A DNA stretch of 64,000 bases from Pseudocitrobacter faecalis (GCA_003315335.1 QNRL01000008.1:186001-250000), one strand, 5' to 3'; counted from the stretch's first letter, positions 42,982-53,380 are shown. The notes: generated by a model from the sequence alone, not told the origin. A program made the numbers and translations.

Positions 42982-43380
42982 ATGCAGACAAAAATTAAAG
43001 TTCGCGGGTATCACCTGGACGTGTATCAGCACGTCAATAACGCCCGATATCTGGAGTTTCTCGAAGAGGCTCGCTGGGATGGGCTGGAAAACAGCGCCAG
43101 TTTCCAGTGGATGACCGCGCACCATATCGCCTTCGTGGTGGTGAATATTAATATTAACTACCGCCGCCCGGCGGTGCTGAGCGATGTGCTGACGGTAACC
43201 AGTAAAGTGGAGCAGCTAAACGGGAAAAGCGGCGTATTAAGCCAGGTAGTCACACTCGACCCGGAAGGGCAGGTCGTGGCGGATGCATTGATTACGTTTG
43301 TCTGCATTGACCTGAAAACGCAGAAGGCGTTGCCTCTGGAAGGGGAATTACGCGAACACCTGGAGCAGATGGTCGCGTAA
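42982..43380 (+). CDS. fadM: FadM (YbaW), long-chain acyl-CoA thioesterase III
   Basis: 132 residues, a hot-dog-fold thioesterase. LDVYQHVNNARYLEFLEEARW holds the active-site Asp and the long helix. It removes CoA from 3,5-tetradecadienoyl-CoA, a dead-end by-product of oleate oxidation. In E. coli it is repressed by FadR and CRP-related signals. Monocistronic; followed by a REP cluster. Confidence 0.96.
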   Translation: MQTKIKVRGYHLDVYQHVNNARYLEFLEEARWDGLENSASFQWMTAHHIAFVVVNININYRRPAVLSDVLTVTSKVEQLNGKSGVLSQVVTLDPEGQVVADALITFVCIDLKTQKALPLEGELREHLEQMVA

Positions 43381-43382
43381 GT

Positions 43383-43530
43383 GCACATTGCCCGGTGGTG
43401 CTTCGCGTACCGGGCCTACAAATGGCCGCCAGGCCGGGCAAGCCATGTAGGCCGGATAAGGCGTAAGCCGCATCCGGCGGTTACGCCGCACATCGCCTGA
43501 TGCGCTTTGCTTTTCAGGCCTACAACCCGG
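43383..43530. repeat. REP cluster between fadM and queC
   Basis: At least three REP-like palindromes in tandem: TTGCCCGGTGGTGCTTCGCG to CCGGGCCTAC (about 43388-43420), TGTAGGCCGGATAAGGC to GCATCCGGCGG (about 43446-43481), and CGCCTGATGCGC to TTCAGGCCTAC (about 43494-43523). The last runs into the queC 3' end: the complement of its CTA is the queC TAG stop (43520-43522). Confidence 0.85.
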
Positions 43531-44212
43531 TTTTCTGCTTCATCGCTGCCGCCACGCCGACTTTATCCGCCAGATAGTGGTTCAGCCCGTTAGCCCGCAG
43601 ATGGCAGGACGCGCAATGCCCGCAGCCATCGCCTTTAATGCCGTTATAGCAGGTCAGCGTTTCATTACGCACCAGGTCGAGTTTGCCCCAGTAGTCCGCC
43701 AGCGCCCAGGTTTCGGCTTTATCGAGCCACATCAGTGGCGTTTCGAAACGAATATCTTTTGCCATGCCGAGGTTCACCGCGTGATTCAGCGCCTTAACAA
43801 ACTCGTCGCGGCAGTCCGGGTAGCCGGAAAAATCGGTTTCACAAACGCCCGTGATGATCGCTTCTGCCTGTACCTGATAGGCGTAAATCGCCGTCAGAGT
43901 CAGGAACAGAATATTGCGTCCCGGCACGAAGGTATTCGGAATACCGTCAGCGTCTGGTTCATAGTCCGGCACCGGAATACTGTCGCGCGTCAGGCTGCTG
44001 ACCGCCAGTTCATTAAGCAGGGTGACGTCGAGCACTTTATGAGCACGCGCGCCCAGTTTTAATGCCAGTTCACGGGCGACGTCGATCTCTGCGCGATGAC
44101 GCTGACCATAATCAAAAGTGACGCAGTGAACCTCATCATATTGATGGAGCGCCTGCACCAGGCATGTAGTGGAATCTTGTCCGCCGCTAAAGACGACAAC
44201 CGCGCGTTTCAT
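43520..44212 (-). CDS. queC: QueC, 7-cyano-7-deazaguanine synthase
   Basis: 230 residues. It makes preQ0 from 7-carboxy-7-deazaguanine, ammonia and ATP, a step toward queuosine in tRNA. The PP-loop [10 protein letters not shown] is near the N-terminus (residues 8-17). Four zinc Cys lie near the C-terminus ([16 protein letters not shown]). The stop codon falls inside a REP sequence, one residue short of the E. coli length. Monocistronic. Confidence 0.97.
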   Translation of the reverse strand: MKRAVVVFSGGQDSTTCLVQALHQYDEVHCVTFDYGQRHRAEIDVARELALKLGARAHKVLDVTLLNELAVSSLTRDSIPVPDYEPDADGIPNTFVPGRNILFLTLTAIYAYQVQAEAIITGVCETDFSGYPDCRDEFVKALNHAVNLGMAKDIRFETPLMWLDKAETWALADYWGKLDLVRNETLTCYNGIKGDGCGHCASCHLRANGLNHYLADKVGVAAAMKQKTGL

Positions 44213-44278
44213 AGCATTTCCTGTTGATGACGATAAAGACGCTATGGTAACGCGCGGGCAGCGTGGCGACCAGCTTCT

Positions 44279-45976
44279 TCACCGTGTTGACGGCGGCAGC
44301 CAGGCCTGGGTGAAATCAAACCAGCCGCGCGCGTTAAGGTGAATGCCGTTTACGCCCGGCGGCGCGCTGATTTGGTATTGATAGTTAAACAGCGGCGTGA
44401 GCATGCCTTCTTCCATTAACAGGGTGAAAATAGTTTTCAGCGCCGCGATGCGCTGTGCCTCGTCCTCCAGCGCCTGTGCGGCATCCAGCGCGGTAACCAG
44501 CGCTGAGTAACGTGACTCGCTCAGTATGGCGGGCCATAACGGATCGCAGCGCAGCCACTGCTCAAGGGTGTATTCCGGCATTTCGCCAATCAACCGATCG
44601 CCCATTAGCAGATCGGCCTGATCCAGATCCGGATAATCGTCCCAGCTTTTCGCGTCGTGGAAGCAGAGCGTCAGTTCACAGCCCTGCTGCGCCAGCGCCT
44701 GTTTAAGCTCCCCGGCCATGGTGTGCAACTCAACAGGCAGGTGATAATGCAGCGTTAGACGCGGCGGCAGGGGCGTGTTGTCTTCCGGTGCTGGCGGAAT
44801 CGCCCAGCCGGGAAGCAGCGCCTCGCTGGGGGTTATCAGATTTTCATCTACCGGCAATGATTCCAGCAGGCCGCTGTGATGAATCAGCGAAATCACCCGT
44901 TGCGCCTGGGCTCTCGACAGCCGTGAACTCTGACGAAACGTCAGGTAGCAAAAGCCGAGGCTGATGCTGTTGCTCACCAGCCGTAGCTGACTGAGTTCTT
45001 CCGCTTCGCCGACCGCGATTTGCACCGGATGACGGCAACTGGTGCCCAGATCCTGTTCGAAAAGCTGTGGGGTGATCCAGAACTCGATCGCCTGTAACAG
45101 CGGATGCCCCAGATGATAGCGATGGTGACTTTCCAGACGCACCAGATCAGGCTCAAAGATCTTCAGCTGGAATGGGCCACAGCCGAGCGTGGGATCGTCG
45201 GGATGCGCCAGCACGCTGCAATAGCTTGCCAGCCGATGCGGCAACCAGTAATCCGGGTGCGAAAGCGTAAAGCTCAGGCACTGGGCGTGGGGCTGTGCTA
45301 CCTGTTCCACGCTGGCGAACAGTTTGCGCAAACCGGGCAGCGTCAGCAGCATTTCCAGTCGTTGCTTAAGCTGGGCCGTTTCGATGGGGTCGCCATTGTG
45401 CCAGTGCAGGCTGGAGCGAATATAGAACTGCCAGCGTAGCCCGTCTGCTGATACTTCCCAGTGGTGCGCAAGATCGCCTTCCGGGCGGGCGGTATCACGG
45501 CCAAAGCGAGTCAGTCCGGAATGAATTTGCCCGGCTAAATGCTGTTCGGCGCGACCCACCAAAAAGCCGGGATGCAACGGTTCCAGCGGACGATAGTAGG
45601 GGATGCGCAGCGTCGGCGTATTGTTCTGCCACTGGCCGCCCAGAAAAGGGTGCAGCAGCGCGCGCAGTTCCACCGGTGCCAGTTGCGCCAGTTCCAGCGC
45701 ATTGTGTTGCTGACCGCTGTTTAACGCCAGCTCCATCATCTCATTACGCAGTGCATCCGGCGTCGTGTGGAAGGTCAGCGTACCGCGCTTCCCGCGCCCG
45801 GACTGCGCCTGCCAACTGAGCCAGCCCGCCTCGCTCGCCTGACGCAACAGGGTACGCACATGTCGTTCGCTGCAAAAACAGCGCGTCGCGAGATCGGCAA
45901 TGGTGACCTGCTGCGGCGCACCGGAAGAGGGCAGCCACAGACGCTGAAACTGGTTTAATCGGTTTAGCAGTCGCAT
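44279..45976 (-). CDS. ybaE: YbaE, SgrR-type transcriptional regulator / solute-binding protein
   Basis: 565 residues from the ATG giving MRLLNRLNQFQRLWLPSS; a TTG five codons earlier is less likely. The N-terminal winged helix (about 1-110; ATRCFCSERHVRTLLRQA) is fused to a dipeptide/oligopeptide-type periplasmic binding domain (SBP_bac_5, about 165-560), but without signal peptide, so it is cytoplasmic. SgrR uses this build to sense sugar-phosphate stress; the ligand and targets of YbaE are unknown. Confidence 0.92.
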   Translation of the reverse strand: MRLLNRLNQFQRLWLPSSGAPQQVTIADLATRCFCSERHVRTLLRQASEAGWLSWQAQSGRGKRGTLTFHTTPDALRNEMMELALNSGQQHNALELAQLAPVELRALLHPFLGGQWQNNTPTLRIPYYRPLEPLHPGFLVGRAEQHLAGQIHSGLTRFGRDTARPEGDLAHHWEVSADGLRWQFYIRSSLHWHNGDPIETAQLKQRLEMLLTLPGLRKLFASVEQVAQPHAQCLSFTLSHPDYWLPHRLASYCSVLAHPDDPTLGCGPFQLKIFEPDLVRLESHHRYHLGHPLLQAIEFWITPQLFEQDLGTSCRHPVQIAVGEAEELSQLRLVSNSISLGFCYLTFRQSSRLSRAQAQRVISLIHHSGLLESLPVDENLITPSEALLPGWAIPPAPEDNTPLPPRLTLHYHLPVELHTMAGELKQALAQQGCELTLCFHDAKSWDDYPDLDQADLLMGDRLIGEMPEYTLEQWLRCDPLWPAILSESRYSALVTALDAAQALEDEAQRIAALKTIFTLLMEEGMLTPLFNYQYQISAPPGVNGIHLNARGWFDFTQAWLPPSTR

Positions 45977-46074
45977 AAAAACCCGGAACAATAAATGTGA
46001 ACAATTCAGTATTACTTCCGTATATCTCAGGCAATACTGGTACGCAAGAGAGCGGGATCACAGGCGGAGATAAA

Positions 46075-46893
46075 ATGGCAAAACTGGCGGCATTTGATAT
46101 GGATGGCACTCTGCTGATGCCCGATCATCGGCTGGGTAATGAGACGATCGCCACGCTCAAGCGTCTGCGCGAACGCGACATTACGTTGACCTTCGCCACG
46201 GGTCGGCATGTGCTTGAAATGCGCCCGCTAATTGATCAACTGGCGCTCGACGCTTTCCTGATTACGGGCAACGGAACCCGCGTCCACTCTCTGCACGGCG
46301 ATGTCATGCATCGCAGCGACCTCGCCCCGGACGTGGCCGATGAAGTGTTGCATGCCCGCTGGGAGACCCACGCCAGCATGCACGTTTTCAACGATAACGG
46401 CTGGTTCACCGGCAAAGCGATTCCGGAAATGTTGCAGGCGCATAGGTACAGCGGCTTTCACTATCAACTGCGCGATTTGCGGCAGATCCCGGCCCATGAG
46501 GTGACCAAGATCTGTTTCTGCGGCGATCACGATGATCTTGCGCATCTGAGCATTCAGCTACAAGAGGCATTGGGCGATCGTGCGCATCTCTGTTTTTCGG
46601 CGGTTGATTGTCTGGAAGTGTTGCCTGTGGGCTGCAACAAGGGCGCGGCGCTGACGGTGCTTAGCGCGCATCTTGGCCTGACGATGCAAGAATGTATGGC
46701 ATTTGGTGACGCCATGAACGATCGCGAAATGTTGAGCCTGGTCGGGCGTGGCCTGGTGATGGGCAACGCGATGGGGCAACTGAAAGCGGCATTGCCGCAT
46801 CTACCGGTTATCGGACACTGCCAGGATCAGGCGGTCTCTCACTATTTGACACATTGGCTGGACAAACCCAACCTTCCTTATTCCCCCGAATAA
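46075..46893 (+). CDS. cof: Cof, HAD-family HMP-pyrophosphate phosphatase
   Basis: 272 residues from [18 protein letters not shown], after GGCGGAG; the open frame further upstream overlaps the ybaE promoter region and is not conserved. HAD motif I DMDGTLL (residues 8-14), a Cof-type C2 cap, Lys in [11 protein letters not shown] and motif [13 protein letters not shown]. It hydrolyses 4-amino-2-methyl-5-hydroxymethylpyrimidine pyrophosphate and other phosphates. Convergent with cdsH. Confidence 0.96.
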   Translation: MAKLAAFDMDGTLLMPDHRLGNETIATLKRLRERDITLTFATGRHVLEMRPLIDQLALDAFLITGNGTRVHSLHGDVMHRSDLAPDVADEVLHARWETHASMHVFNDNGWFTGKAIPEMLQAHRYSGFHYQLRDLRQIPAHEVTKICFCGDHDDLAHLSIQLQEALGDRAHLCFSAVDCLEVLPVGCNKGAALTVLSAHLGLTMQECMAFGDAMNDREMLSLVGRGLVMGNAMGQLKAALPHLPVIGHCQDQAVSHYLTHWLDKPNLPYSPE

Positions 46894-46908
46894 TGAGACC
46901 TTTCCAGC

Positions 46909-46937
46909 AAGCCGGGATGATAAGCCCGGCTTTTTTT
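46909..46937. terminator. Terminator between convergent cof and cdsH
   Basis: AAGCCGGG pairs with CCCGGCTT around eight bases, followed by seven T's. Serves cof; lies 4 bases beyond the cdsH stop on the other strand. Confidence 0.88.
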
Positions 46938-46940
46938 CGC

Positions 46941-47990
46941 TTATCGGACCAGCAGGCGCTCAATTTCTGCCTGCCACGGTGCGAGATCGCCGATATTCTC
47001 TTTCACCCATTCTGCATTGTAATAGGTTTCCAGATATCGCTCGCCGCTGTCGCACAGCAGCGTCACGATTGATCCGCTGCGCCCCTCTTTATGCATCCGC
47101 GCGGCGAGTTGCAATGCGCCCCACATGTTGGTGCCGGTGGAGGCGCCAACCTTACGGCCTAACTGGCCCTCCAGCCATTGTGCGGTTGCCACGCTTGCTG
47201 CATCCGGTACCCGTAGCATGTCATCGACCACATCAGGAATAAAGGAAGGCTCGACGCGTGGGCGGCCAATCCCTTCAATTTTACTGCCAACGCTGCTGCG
47301 CAGGTTGTCGTCGCGACGTTGCCAGTAGTCCATAAACACCGAGTTTTGCGGATCGACCACCATTAACTGTGTGTTATGCCCCTGGCAACGAATGTAGCGG
47401 CCAATGGTCGCCGATGTGCCGCCGGTACCCGCGCTCATTACAATCCAGTCAGGGATTGGGTTAGGTTCATGGCTCATCTGGCGGAAGATGCTGTCGGCGA
47501 TGTTGTTGTTTCCGCGCCAGTCGGTTGCGCGTTCGGCGAAAGTAAACTGGTCCATATAGTGACCGTTCAGTTCACGCGCCAGCGTTTCGGAGGCGGCATA
47601 AATTTCACAAGCGCTCTGCACGAAATGGCAGCGTCCGCCGTAAAACTCAATCTGCTCAATTTTGCGTTTTGCCGTGCACGAGGGCATGACGGCGATAAAT
47701 GGCAGCCCCAGCAGGCGAGCAAAATAGGCTTCCGACACGGCGGTGGAACCGGAAGAGGCTTCAATAATGGTCGTGCCTTCTTTGATCCAGCCGTTGCACA
47801 GGCCATACAGGAACAGCGACCGCGCCAGACGATGTTTCAGGCTGCCGGTAGGGTGGGTACTTTCATCTTTTAAATAGAGCTGAATGCCGGGAAACGCCGA
47901 CAGCGACAGGCGAATCAGGTGCGTGTCGGCGCTGCGTTGATAGTCGGCGTTAATTTCGCTGATGGCATTCTTGACCCAGGTGCTGTTCAT
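46941..47990 (-). CDS. cdsH: CdsH-type L-cysteine desulfhydrase (PLP enzyme)
   Basis: 349 residues, fold-type II PLP enzyme of the cysteine synthase/CBS group. The Schiff-base Lys is Lys52 ([11 protein letters not shown]), EASSGSTAV binds the substrate carboxylate and [13 protein letters not shown] is the glycine-rich phosphate loop. It is absent from E. coli K-12 at this place but present beside ybaO in Salmonella, where CdsH degrades excess cysteine to pyruvate, ammonia and sulfide. Divergent from decR, the cysteine-responsive Lrp-type regulator, which probably activates it. Confidence 0.85.
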   Translation of the reverse strand: MNSTWVKNAISEINADYQRSADTHLIRLSLSAFPGIQLYLKDESTHPTGSLKHRLARSLFLYGLCNGWIKEGTTIIEASSGSTAVSEAYFARLLGLPFIAVMPSCTAKRKIEQIEFYGGRCHFVQSACEIYAASETLARELNGHYMDQFTFAERATDWRGNNNIADSIFRQMSHEPNPIPDWIVMSAGTGGTSATIGRYIRCQGHNTQLMVVDPQNSVFMDYWQRRDDNLRSSVGSKIEGIGRPRVEPSFIPDVVDDMLRVPDAASVATAQWLEGQLGRKVGASTGTNMWGALQLAARMHKEGRSGSIVTLLCDSGERYLETYYNAEWVKENIGDLAPWQAEIERLLVR

Positions 47991-48076
47991 GGCGATTTTC
48001 CATTTGTCATTTTGTGCCTAGCTTAGCGAAAGATGCGGAAAAAATTGTTGCTATCTCCACTTTAAAATAGACTTAT

Positions 48077-48095
48077 AGGAGAAAAATTTTCTCCT
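48077..48095. promoter_or_regulatory. Operator candidate for DecR between cdsH and decR
   Basis: A perfect 19-base palindrome AGGAGAAAA-A-TTTTCTCCT in the 115-base divergent gap, 11 bases before the decR ATG. AT-centred palindromes of this kind are typical Lrp/AsnC-family sites. It also overlaps the decR ribosome-binding region, which suggests autoregulation. Confidence 0.6.
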
Positions 48096-48105
48096 GAGGT
48101 GGGCG

Positions 48106-48564
48106 ATGTTAGATAAAATTGACCGCAAGCTGCTTTCGCTGCTGCAAACGGACTGTACCCTCTCTTTGCAGGCACTGGCCGATGCCGTTAATCTGACCAC
48201 CACACCCTGCTGGAAGCGGCTCAAACGGCTGGAAGATGACGGCATTTTGCTTGGGCGCGTGGCGTTGCTGGATGCGGAGAAACTGGGGCTCGGCCTCACC
48301 GCGTTTGTGCTGATAAAAACGCAACATCACAGCAGTGAATGGTATAGTCGTTTCGTGAATGAAGTCAGCCAGATGCCCGAGGTGCTCGGCTTCTGGCGTA
48401 TGGCCGGCGAATATGACTACCTGATGCGGGTACAGGTCGCCGACATGAAACGCTACGATGATTTTTATAAAAGCCTGGTGAATCGCGTCCCCGGACTCTC
48501 GGACGTCACCTCAAGTTTTGCGATGGAACAGATTAAATACACCACAGCGCTTCCCATCGAATAA
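48106..48564 (+). CDS. decR: DecR (YbaO), Lrp/AsnC-family cysteine-responsive regulator
   Basis: 152 residues, E. coli length. N-terminal HTH ([20 protein letters not shown], about 20-40) and C-terminal RAM effector domain (about 65-140; [32 protein letters not shown]). E. coli DecR activates yhaOM for cysteine detoxification. Here the neighbouring divergent cdsH is the obvious target. The palindrome at 48077-48095 is its likely site. Confidence 0.95.
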   Translation: MLDKIDRKLLSLLQTDCTLSLQALADAVNLTTTPCWKRLKRLEDDGILLGRVALLDAEKLGLGLTAFVLIKTQHHSSEWYSRFVNEVSQMPEVLGFWRMAGEYDYLMRVQVADMKRYDDFYKSLVNRVPGLSDVTSSFAMEQIKYTTALPIE

Positions 48565-48587
48565 CACTATCTCTGGAATTTTACTGC

Positions 48588-50363
48588 GTGCGATTATTTG
48601 CTCAATTAAGCTGGTACTTCCGCCGGGAGTGGCGTCGCTATCTTGGCGCCGTCGCGCTGCTGGTGGTTATCGCCATTCTTCAACTGATCCCGCCGAAGGT
48701 GGTGGGTTACGTTGTTGACGGCGTCACCCAACAACACTACACCGCGACGACCATCTGGATGTGGATTGGCCTGATGGTGGCGATTGCCATCGTGGTTTAT
48801 CTGCTGCGTTATGTCTGGCGCGTGCTGCTGTTTGGTGCGTCCTATCAACTCGCGGTCGAACTGCGGGAAGACTTTTATCGCCAGTTGAGTCGCCAGCACC
48901 CGGAATTTTATCTGCGTCACCGCACCGGTGATTTAATGGCGCGCGCCACCAACGATGTTGACCGTGTTGTCTTTGCCGCCGGGGAAGGTGTGCTGACGCT
49001 GGTCGATTCGCTGGTGATGGGCTGTGCGGTGTTAATTGTGATGTCCACGCAAATCAGCTGGCAGCTTACCTTACTGGCGCTGTTACCGATGCCGATTATG
49101 GCGCTGGCGATTAAGCGCTACGGCGACATGCTGCATAATCGCTTTAAGCTGGCGCAGGCGGCATTCTCAAGTCTGAACGACCGTACACAAGAGAGCCTGA
49201 CCAGTATTCGCATGATTAAAGCCTTTGGCCTGGAAGATCGCCAGTCGGCGCTGTTCGCCGCGGATGCGGCGGATACCGGGGCGAAAAATATGCGCGTGGC
49301 GCGTATTGATGCCCGTTTTGACCCGACGATTTATATCGCCATCGGTATGGCAAATCTGCTGGCTATCGGCGGCGGAAGCTGGATGGTACTTCAGGGCACG
49401 CTGACGCTCGGTCAATTGACCAGCTTTGTAATGTATCTTGGTTTAATGATCTGGCCGATGCTGGCGCTGGCGTGGATGTTTAATATTGTCGAGCGCGGCA
49501 GCGCCGCTTACAGCCGTATTCGCGCCATGCTGATGGAAGCGCCGGTGGTCAATGACGGCAGCGAATCGGTGCCTGACGGGCGCGGCGTGCTGAAGGTTGC
49601 CATTGAGCAGTTCCATTATCCGCAAACGGAAAAAGCGACGCTGACGAAAGTCCACTTCACGCTGCAACCGGGGCAGATGCTGGGCATTTGCGGCCCGACG
49701 GGCTCCGGGAAATCTACCATTCTGTCACTGATTCAGCGTCACTTTGATGTGGAAAAAGGCGAAATCGATTTTCACGGTATCGCCCTGCCAAAACTCAAAC
49801 TGGATGCCTGGCGCAGCCGCCTGGCGGTTGTCAGTCAGACACCGTTCCTTTTTTCCGACACCGTAGGAAATAATATTGCCCTTGGTCGCCCCGGCGCGAC
49901 ACAAGAAGAGATTGAACACGTGGCGCGTCTTGCCAGCGTCCATGAGGATATTCTGCGACTGCCGCAGGGCTACGATACGGAAGTGGGCGAGCGTGGGGTG
50001 ATGCTCTCCGGCGGGCAGAAACAACGCATTTCGATTGCGCGGGCGCTCTTGCTCAACGCCGAAATCCTGATCCTCGACGATGCGCTCTCAGCGGTAGACG
50101 GTCGTACCGAGCACCAAATTTTGCACAACCTTCGCCTGTGGGGCGAAGGCCGCACGGTGATTATCAGCGCGCATCGTCTGTCGGCGCTGACGGAAGCCAG
50201 TGAAATTATTGTGATGCAGCACGGGCATCTCTGCCAGCGCGGGCAGCATGAACAGCTGGTGACGCAGCCGGGTTGGTATCGGGATATGTATCGCTACCAG
50301 CAACTGGAAGCGGCGCTGGATGATGTGCCCGATGAAGAACCGTCGGAGGTGACCGATGCGTAA
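48588..50363 (+). CDS. mdlA: MdlA, ABC exporter half-transporter
   Basis: 591 residues, GTG start. N-terminal six-helix transmembrane domain (about 15-300) and an ATPase domain with Walker A GPTGSGKS, signature [16 protein letters not shown] and Walker [13 protein letters not shown]. It pairs with MdlB, whose gene overlaps by eight bases. A heterodimeric multidrug/lipid-type exporter in the inner membrane; the substrate is not established. It starts 23 bases after decR and may be cotranscribed. Confidence 0.95.
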   Translation: MRLFAQLSWYFRREWRRYLGAVALLVVIAILQLIPPKVVGYVVDGVTQQHYTATTIWMWIGLMVAIAIVVYLLRYVWRVLLFGASYQLAVELREDFYRQLSRQHPEFYLRHRTGDLMARATNDVDRVVFAAGEGVLTLVDSLVMGCAVLIVMSTQISWQLTLLALLPMPIMALAIKRYGDMLHNRFKLAQAAFSSLNDRTQESLTSIRMIKAFGLEDRQSALFAADAADTGAKNMRVARIDARFDPTIYIAIGMANLLAIGGGSWMVLQGTLTLGQLTSFVMYLGLMIWPMLALAWMFNIVERGSAAYSRIRAMLMEAPVVNDGSESVPDGRGVLKVAIEQFHYPQTEKATLTKVHFTLQPGQMLGICGPTGSGKSTILSLIQRHFDVEKGEIDFHGIALPKLKLDAWRSRLAVVSQTPFLFSDTVGNNIALGRPGATQEEIEHVARLASVHEDILRLPQGYDTEVGERGVMLSGGQKQRISIARALLLNAEILILDDALSAVDGRTEHQILHNLRLWGEGRTVIISAHRLSALTEASEIIVMQHGHLCQRGQHEQLVTQPGWYRDMYRYQQLEAALDDVPDEEPSEVTDA

Positions 50364-52134
50364 TTTTGGTCAACTGTGGCCGACATTAAAAAGATTGCTG
50401 GCCTACGGTTCACCGTGGCGAAAACCGCTCTCTATTGCGGTGGTGATGTTATGGGTGGCGGCAGCGGCGGAAGTCTCGGGGCCGGTGCTGATAAGCTACT
50501 TCATCGATAACATGGTGGCGAAACACACTCTTCCGTTAGGCACCGTTGCGGGGCTGGCGGCGGCGTATATCGGCCTGCAACTGCTGGCGGCGACACTGCA
50601 CTATAGCCAGTCGCTGCTGTTCAACCGTGCGGCGGTTGGGGTGGTGCAACAGCTACGAAGTGACGTGATGGACGCCGCGCTGCGCCAGCCGCTCAGCGAA
50701 TTTGATACGCAACCCGTAGGGCAACTGATTTCCCGCGTGACTAACGATACGGAAGTAATCCGCGATCTCTACGTCACGGTTGTGGCAACGGTGCTGCGCA
50801 GCGCCGCGCTGATTGGCGCGATGCTGGTGGCGATGTTTAGCCTCGACTGGCGCATGGCGCTGGTGGCGGTTTGTATCTTCCCGGCGGTACTGACGGTGAT
50901 GGTGATTTACCAACGCTACAGCACGCCTATCGTACGTCGCGTGCGCACGTATCTGGCGGATATCAACGATGGCTTTAACGAAGTGATCAACGGTATGAGC
51001 GTTATCCAGCAGTTCCGTCAGCAGGCACGCTTTGGCGAACGCATAGGTGAGCATAGCCGTCAGCACTATCTGGCGCGTATGCAAACCCTGCGTCTTGATG
51101 GCTTCCTGCTGAGACCACTGCTAAGCCTTTTTTCCTCGTTAATATTGTGCGGGCTGTTGATGCTGTTTGGCTTCACCTCGGTGGGCACCATTGAAGTGGG
51201 GGTGCTGTATGCGTTTATCAGCTATCTGGGACGTCTCAATGAACCGCTGATTGAACTCACCACCCAGCAGTCAATGCTGCAACAGGCGGTGGTGGCCGGT
51301 GAGCGCGTATTCGAGCTGATGGACAGGCCGCGCCAGACCTACGGTGACGATACGCGTCCACTGGACAACGGCGACATTGAAATTGATAACGTCTCCTTTG
51401 CTTACCGCGATGACCGAATGGTGTTGCAGGATATCTCGCTGTCGATTCCCTCGCGCAGTTTTGTGGCGCTGGTGGGGCATACGGGCAGCGGCAAAAGCAC
51501 GCTTGCCAGTTTGCTGATGGGATACTACTCGCCGAACTCAGGCGAAATTCGCCTGGGCGGTCGCCCGCTTGGCAGTTTGAGTCACCAGGTGCTGCGTCAG
51601 GGCGTCGCCATGGTGCAGCAGGATCCGGTAGTGCTGGCCGACTCTTTCTTCGCTAACGTTACGCTTGGCCGTGATATCAGCGAAGCGCAGGTATGGCAGG
51701 CGCTGGAAACGGTGCAGCTGGCGGAACTGGCGCGTGGGCTGAGTGATGGCATTTATACGCCGCTGGGCGAGCAGGGGAACAATCTCTCCGTTGGGCAAAA
51801 ACAGCTGCTGGCGTTGGCGCGCGTGCTGGTCGATACGCCGCAGGTGCTGATTCTGGACGAAGCCACCGCCAATATCGACTCCGGTACCGAGCAGGCGATT
51901 CAACAGGCGCTGGCTGCCGTGCGTGAACACACCACGCTTGTGGTGATTGCGCACCGGCTTTCCACCATCGTCGATGCTGATACCATTATGGTGCTGCATC
52001 GTGGACAGGCGGTGGAGCAGGGTTCGCACCAGCAACTGCTGGAAGCGAAAGGCCGTTACTGGCAGATGTATCAGCTTCAACTGGCCGGAGAAGAACTTGC
52101 CGCCAGTGCGCAGGATGAAACACTGACTGCCTGA
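50356..52134 (+). CDS. mdlB: MdlB, ABC exporter half-transporter
   Basis: 592 residues. Six-helix domain then ATPase with Walker [10 protein letters not shown] and Walker [13 protein letters not shown]. The signature is [13 protein letters not shown] rather than LSGGQ. Its partner MdlA carries Asp instead of Glu after the Walker B Asp (LDDALS), so one of the two ATP sites is likely degenerate, as in many heterodimeric exporters. Translation is coupled to mdlA by overlap. Confidence 0.95.
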   Translation: MRNFGQLWPTLKRLLAYGSPWRKPLSIAVVMLWVAAAAEVSGPVLISYFIDNMVAKHTLPLGTVAGLAAAYIGLQLLAATLHYSQSLLFNRAAVGVVQQLRSDVMDAALRQPLSEFDTQPVGQLISRVTNDTEVIRDLYVTVVATVLRSAALIGAMLVAMFSLDWRMALVAVCIFPAVLTVMVIYQRYSTPIVRRVRTYLADINDGFNEVINGMSVIQQFRQQARFGERIGEHSRQHYLARMQTLRLDGFLLRPLLSLFSSLILCGLLMLFGFTSVGTIEVGVLYAFISYLGRLNEPLIELTTQQSMLQQAVVAGERVFELMDRPRQTYGDDTRPLDNGDIEIDNVSFAYRDDRMVLQDISLSIPSRSFVALVGHTGSGKSTLASLLMGYYSPNSGEIRLGGRPLGSLSHQVLRQGVAMVQQDPVVLADSFFANVTLGRDISEAQVWQALETVQLAELARGLSDGIYTPLGEQGNNLSVGQKQLLALARVLVDTPQVLILDEATANIDSGTEQAIQQALAAVREHTTLVVIAHRLSTIVDADTIMVLHRGQAVEQGSHQQLLEAKGRYWQMYQLQLAGEELAASAQDETLTA

Positions 52135-52159
52135 TGTGATGCTGGTCAGTTAAGGGCCG

Positions 52160-52690
52160 ATTCACTTTTCAGAGCATCTCCCCGTTGCGCTCCTGTCTGG
52201 CTCCATGCCATATAAATCGTGCAGGCGCAGGGAGCACGCAGGGGGCGGCCAATCGCCGCCGCCCCCTGCACCCCCAGGCTCCGGCGGAAAAATCGCCGCT
52301 TCGCGGTTCCCTCAGCTTATCCCTTACGGCTTTCGGGTCGGGCGCGAGGTAACATCCCTGTAAAGCCGCGCCCTCAGCCCACATCCATGTGGGCTGCCCC
52401 GGCCTCCAGGGAACGCTTCGGCGATTTTGACGCCACCAACAGCGGTGCGGTCTTTACGTTAACAGCAAAAACCGGTGTATCTGAAACCGATGAGTCCCCG
52501 CTGGAAATCGGCGAGCCGGAGAATGGAAGACAAGGTCAGTCCGCCATGGATGGCGGACTGAGGCGAACCGAGACAGGACGTCGAGTTTCGCCGTGCCGCA
52601 GGCTGGAGTTCGGAGGAGAGCGTAGTGCGAAGCACCGATTTCCCTGCGGGGCCGCGGGGATTGCGAAGGGGGGCGCGGTTGCCCCCCTTT
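52160..52690. repeat. GC-rich multi-hairpin intergenic element between mdlB and glnK
   Basis: About 530 bases with at least four strong perfect hairpins: 52238-52269 (12-base stem GCAGGGGGCGGC), 52375-52396 (10-base stem CAGCCCACAT), 52536-52561 (12-base stem TCAGTCCGCCAT) and 52666-52689 (9-base stem AAGGGGGGC followed by T's). Composition is much richer in G+C than the rest of the mdlB-glnK gap. E. coli lacks it here. Long open frames cross it on both strands, but their translations are Arg/Gly/Pro-rich and low in complexity. I recall similar segments recurring in intergenic positions of other Enterobacteriaceae, so a mobile or repetitive structured element is my reading; nature unproven. 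Confidence 0.55.
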
Positions 52691-52840
52691 GCCCGTTCAC
52701 TGACTCAGATGTTACATATTGCGCAAAACATAAAGTGAACGGAACTTTGCGCTTAGCTGACCATCATTAACGGACTGATGCACTTTTTTTAAGCAATTTG
52801 CTAACAGACGCACCAGCGCGTGCAATTCAACCACGCATCA

Positions 52841-52857
52841 TGCACTCGCATGGTGCG
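52841..52857. promoter_or_regulatory. NtrC binding site 1 upstream of glnK
   Basis: TGCACTCGCATGGTGCG closely matches the NtrC consensus TGCAC-N5-TGGTGCA, about 85 bases before the sigma-54 promoter. Confidence 0.75.
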
Positions 52858-52885
52858 TTTTTGTTTCATTTCCAGCTAATGCCTG

Positions 52886-52902
52886 TGCACCGCCATGTGC
52901 CT
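52886..52902. promoter_or_regulatory. NtrC binding site 2 (weaker) upstream of glnK
   Basis: TGCACCGCCATGTGCCT has the TGCAC arm and a degenerate second arm, 45 bases downstream of site 1. Paired NtrC sites about 100-160 bases before the start are usual for glnK. Confidence 0.5.
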
Positions 52903-52941
52903 GACGCCATTATCCGCCAATTCCCTCTCAATTTTCATTTC

Positions 52942-52957
52942 TGGCACGCCCCTTGCT
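52942..52957 (+). promoter_or_regulatory. Sigma-54 promoter of glnK-amtB
   Basis: TGGCACGCCCCTTGCT: GG at -24 and GC at -12 with correct spacing, an excellent match to TGGCAC-N5-TTGCA. It lies 53 bases before the glnK ATG, so the operon should be switched on by phosphorylated NtrC under nitrogen limitation. Confidence 0.92.
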
Positions 52958-53010
52958 TTATCTATCTCGTGTAGCAGCAGCCATTACCGAATTCTGACTG
53001 GAGGGGATCT

Positions 53011-53349
53011 ATGAAGCTGGTTACCGTGGTAATCAAACCATTCAAACTCGAAGACGTCCGCGAAGCGTTGTCTTCAATTGGTATTCAGGGACTGACCGTG
53101 ACGGAAGTGAAGGGCTTCGGTCGTCAGAAGGGGCATGCCGAGCTGTATCGTGGCGCGGAGTACAGCGTGAACTTCCTGCCGAAAGTGAAGATTGATGTCG
53201 CGATTGCCGACGACCAGCTTGATGAAGTCGTGGATGTGGTGAGCAAGGCGGCGTACACCGGAAAAATTGGCGACGGTAAGATTTTCGTCGCCGAGCTGCA
53301 ACGTGTGATTCGTATTCGTACCGGCGAAGCCGACGAAGCGGCACTGTAA
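53011..53349 (+). CDS. glnK: GlnK, PII nitrogen signalling protein
   Basis: 112 residues. Trimeric PII protein: the T-loop holds Tyr51 (LYRGAEYSVNFLP), the uridylylation site, and the B-loop ends near TGKIGDGKIFV. When nitrogen is plentiful, unmodified GlnK binds and blocks AmtB; when limited, it is uridylylated by GlnD. The two genes are linked as in E. coli (31-base gap). Confidence 0.98.
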   Translation: MKLVTVVIKPFKLEDVREALSSIGIQGLTVTEVKGFGRQKGHAELYRGAEYSVNFLPKVKIDVAIADDQLDEVVDVVSKAAYTGKIGDGKIFVAELQRVIRIRTGEADEAAL

Positions 53350-53380
53350 TTCCTGGCGCACAGTGATAGGGATCGAGAAA

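Noticed and set aside
52219-52770. 183-codon open frame (and a 71-codon antisense frame) inside the GC-rich element before glnK
   Set aside because: Runs through several perfect hairpins, has Arg/Gly/Pro-rich low-complexity composition, no ribosome-binding site of note and no recognised domain. Better explained as a by-product of a structured repeat.
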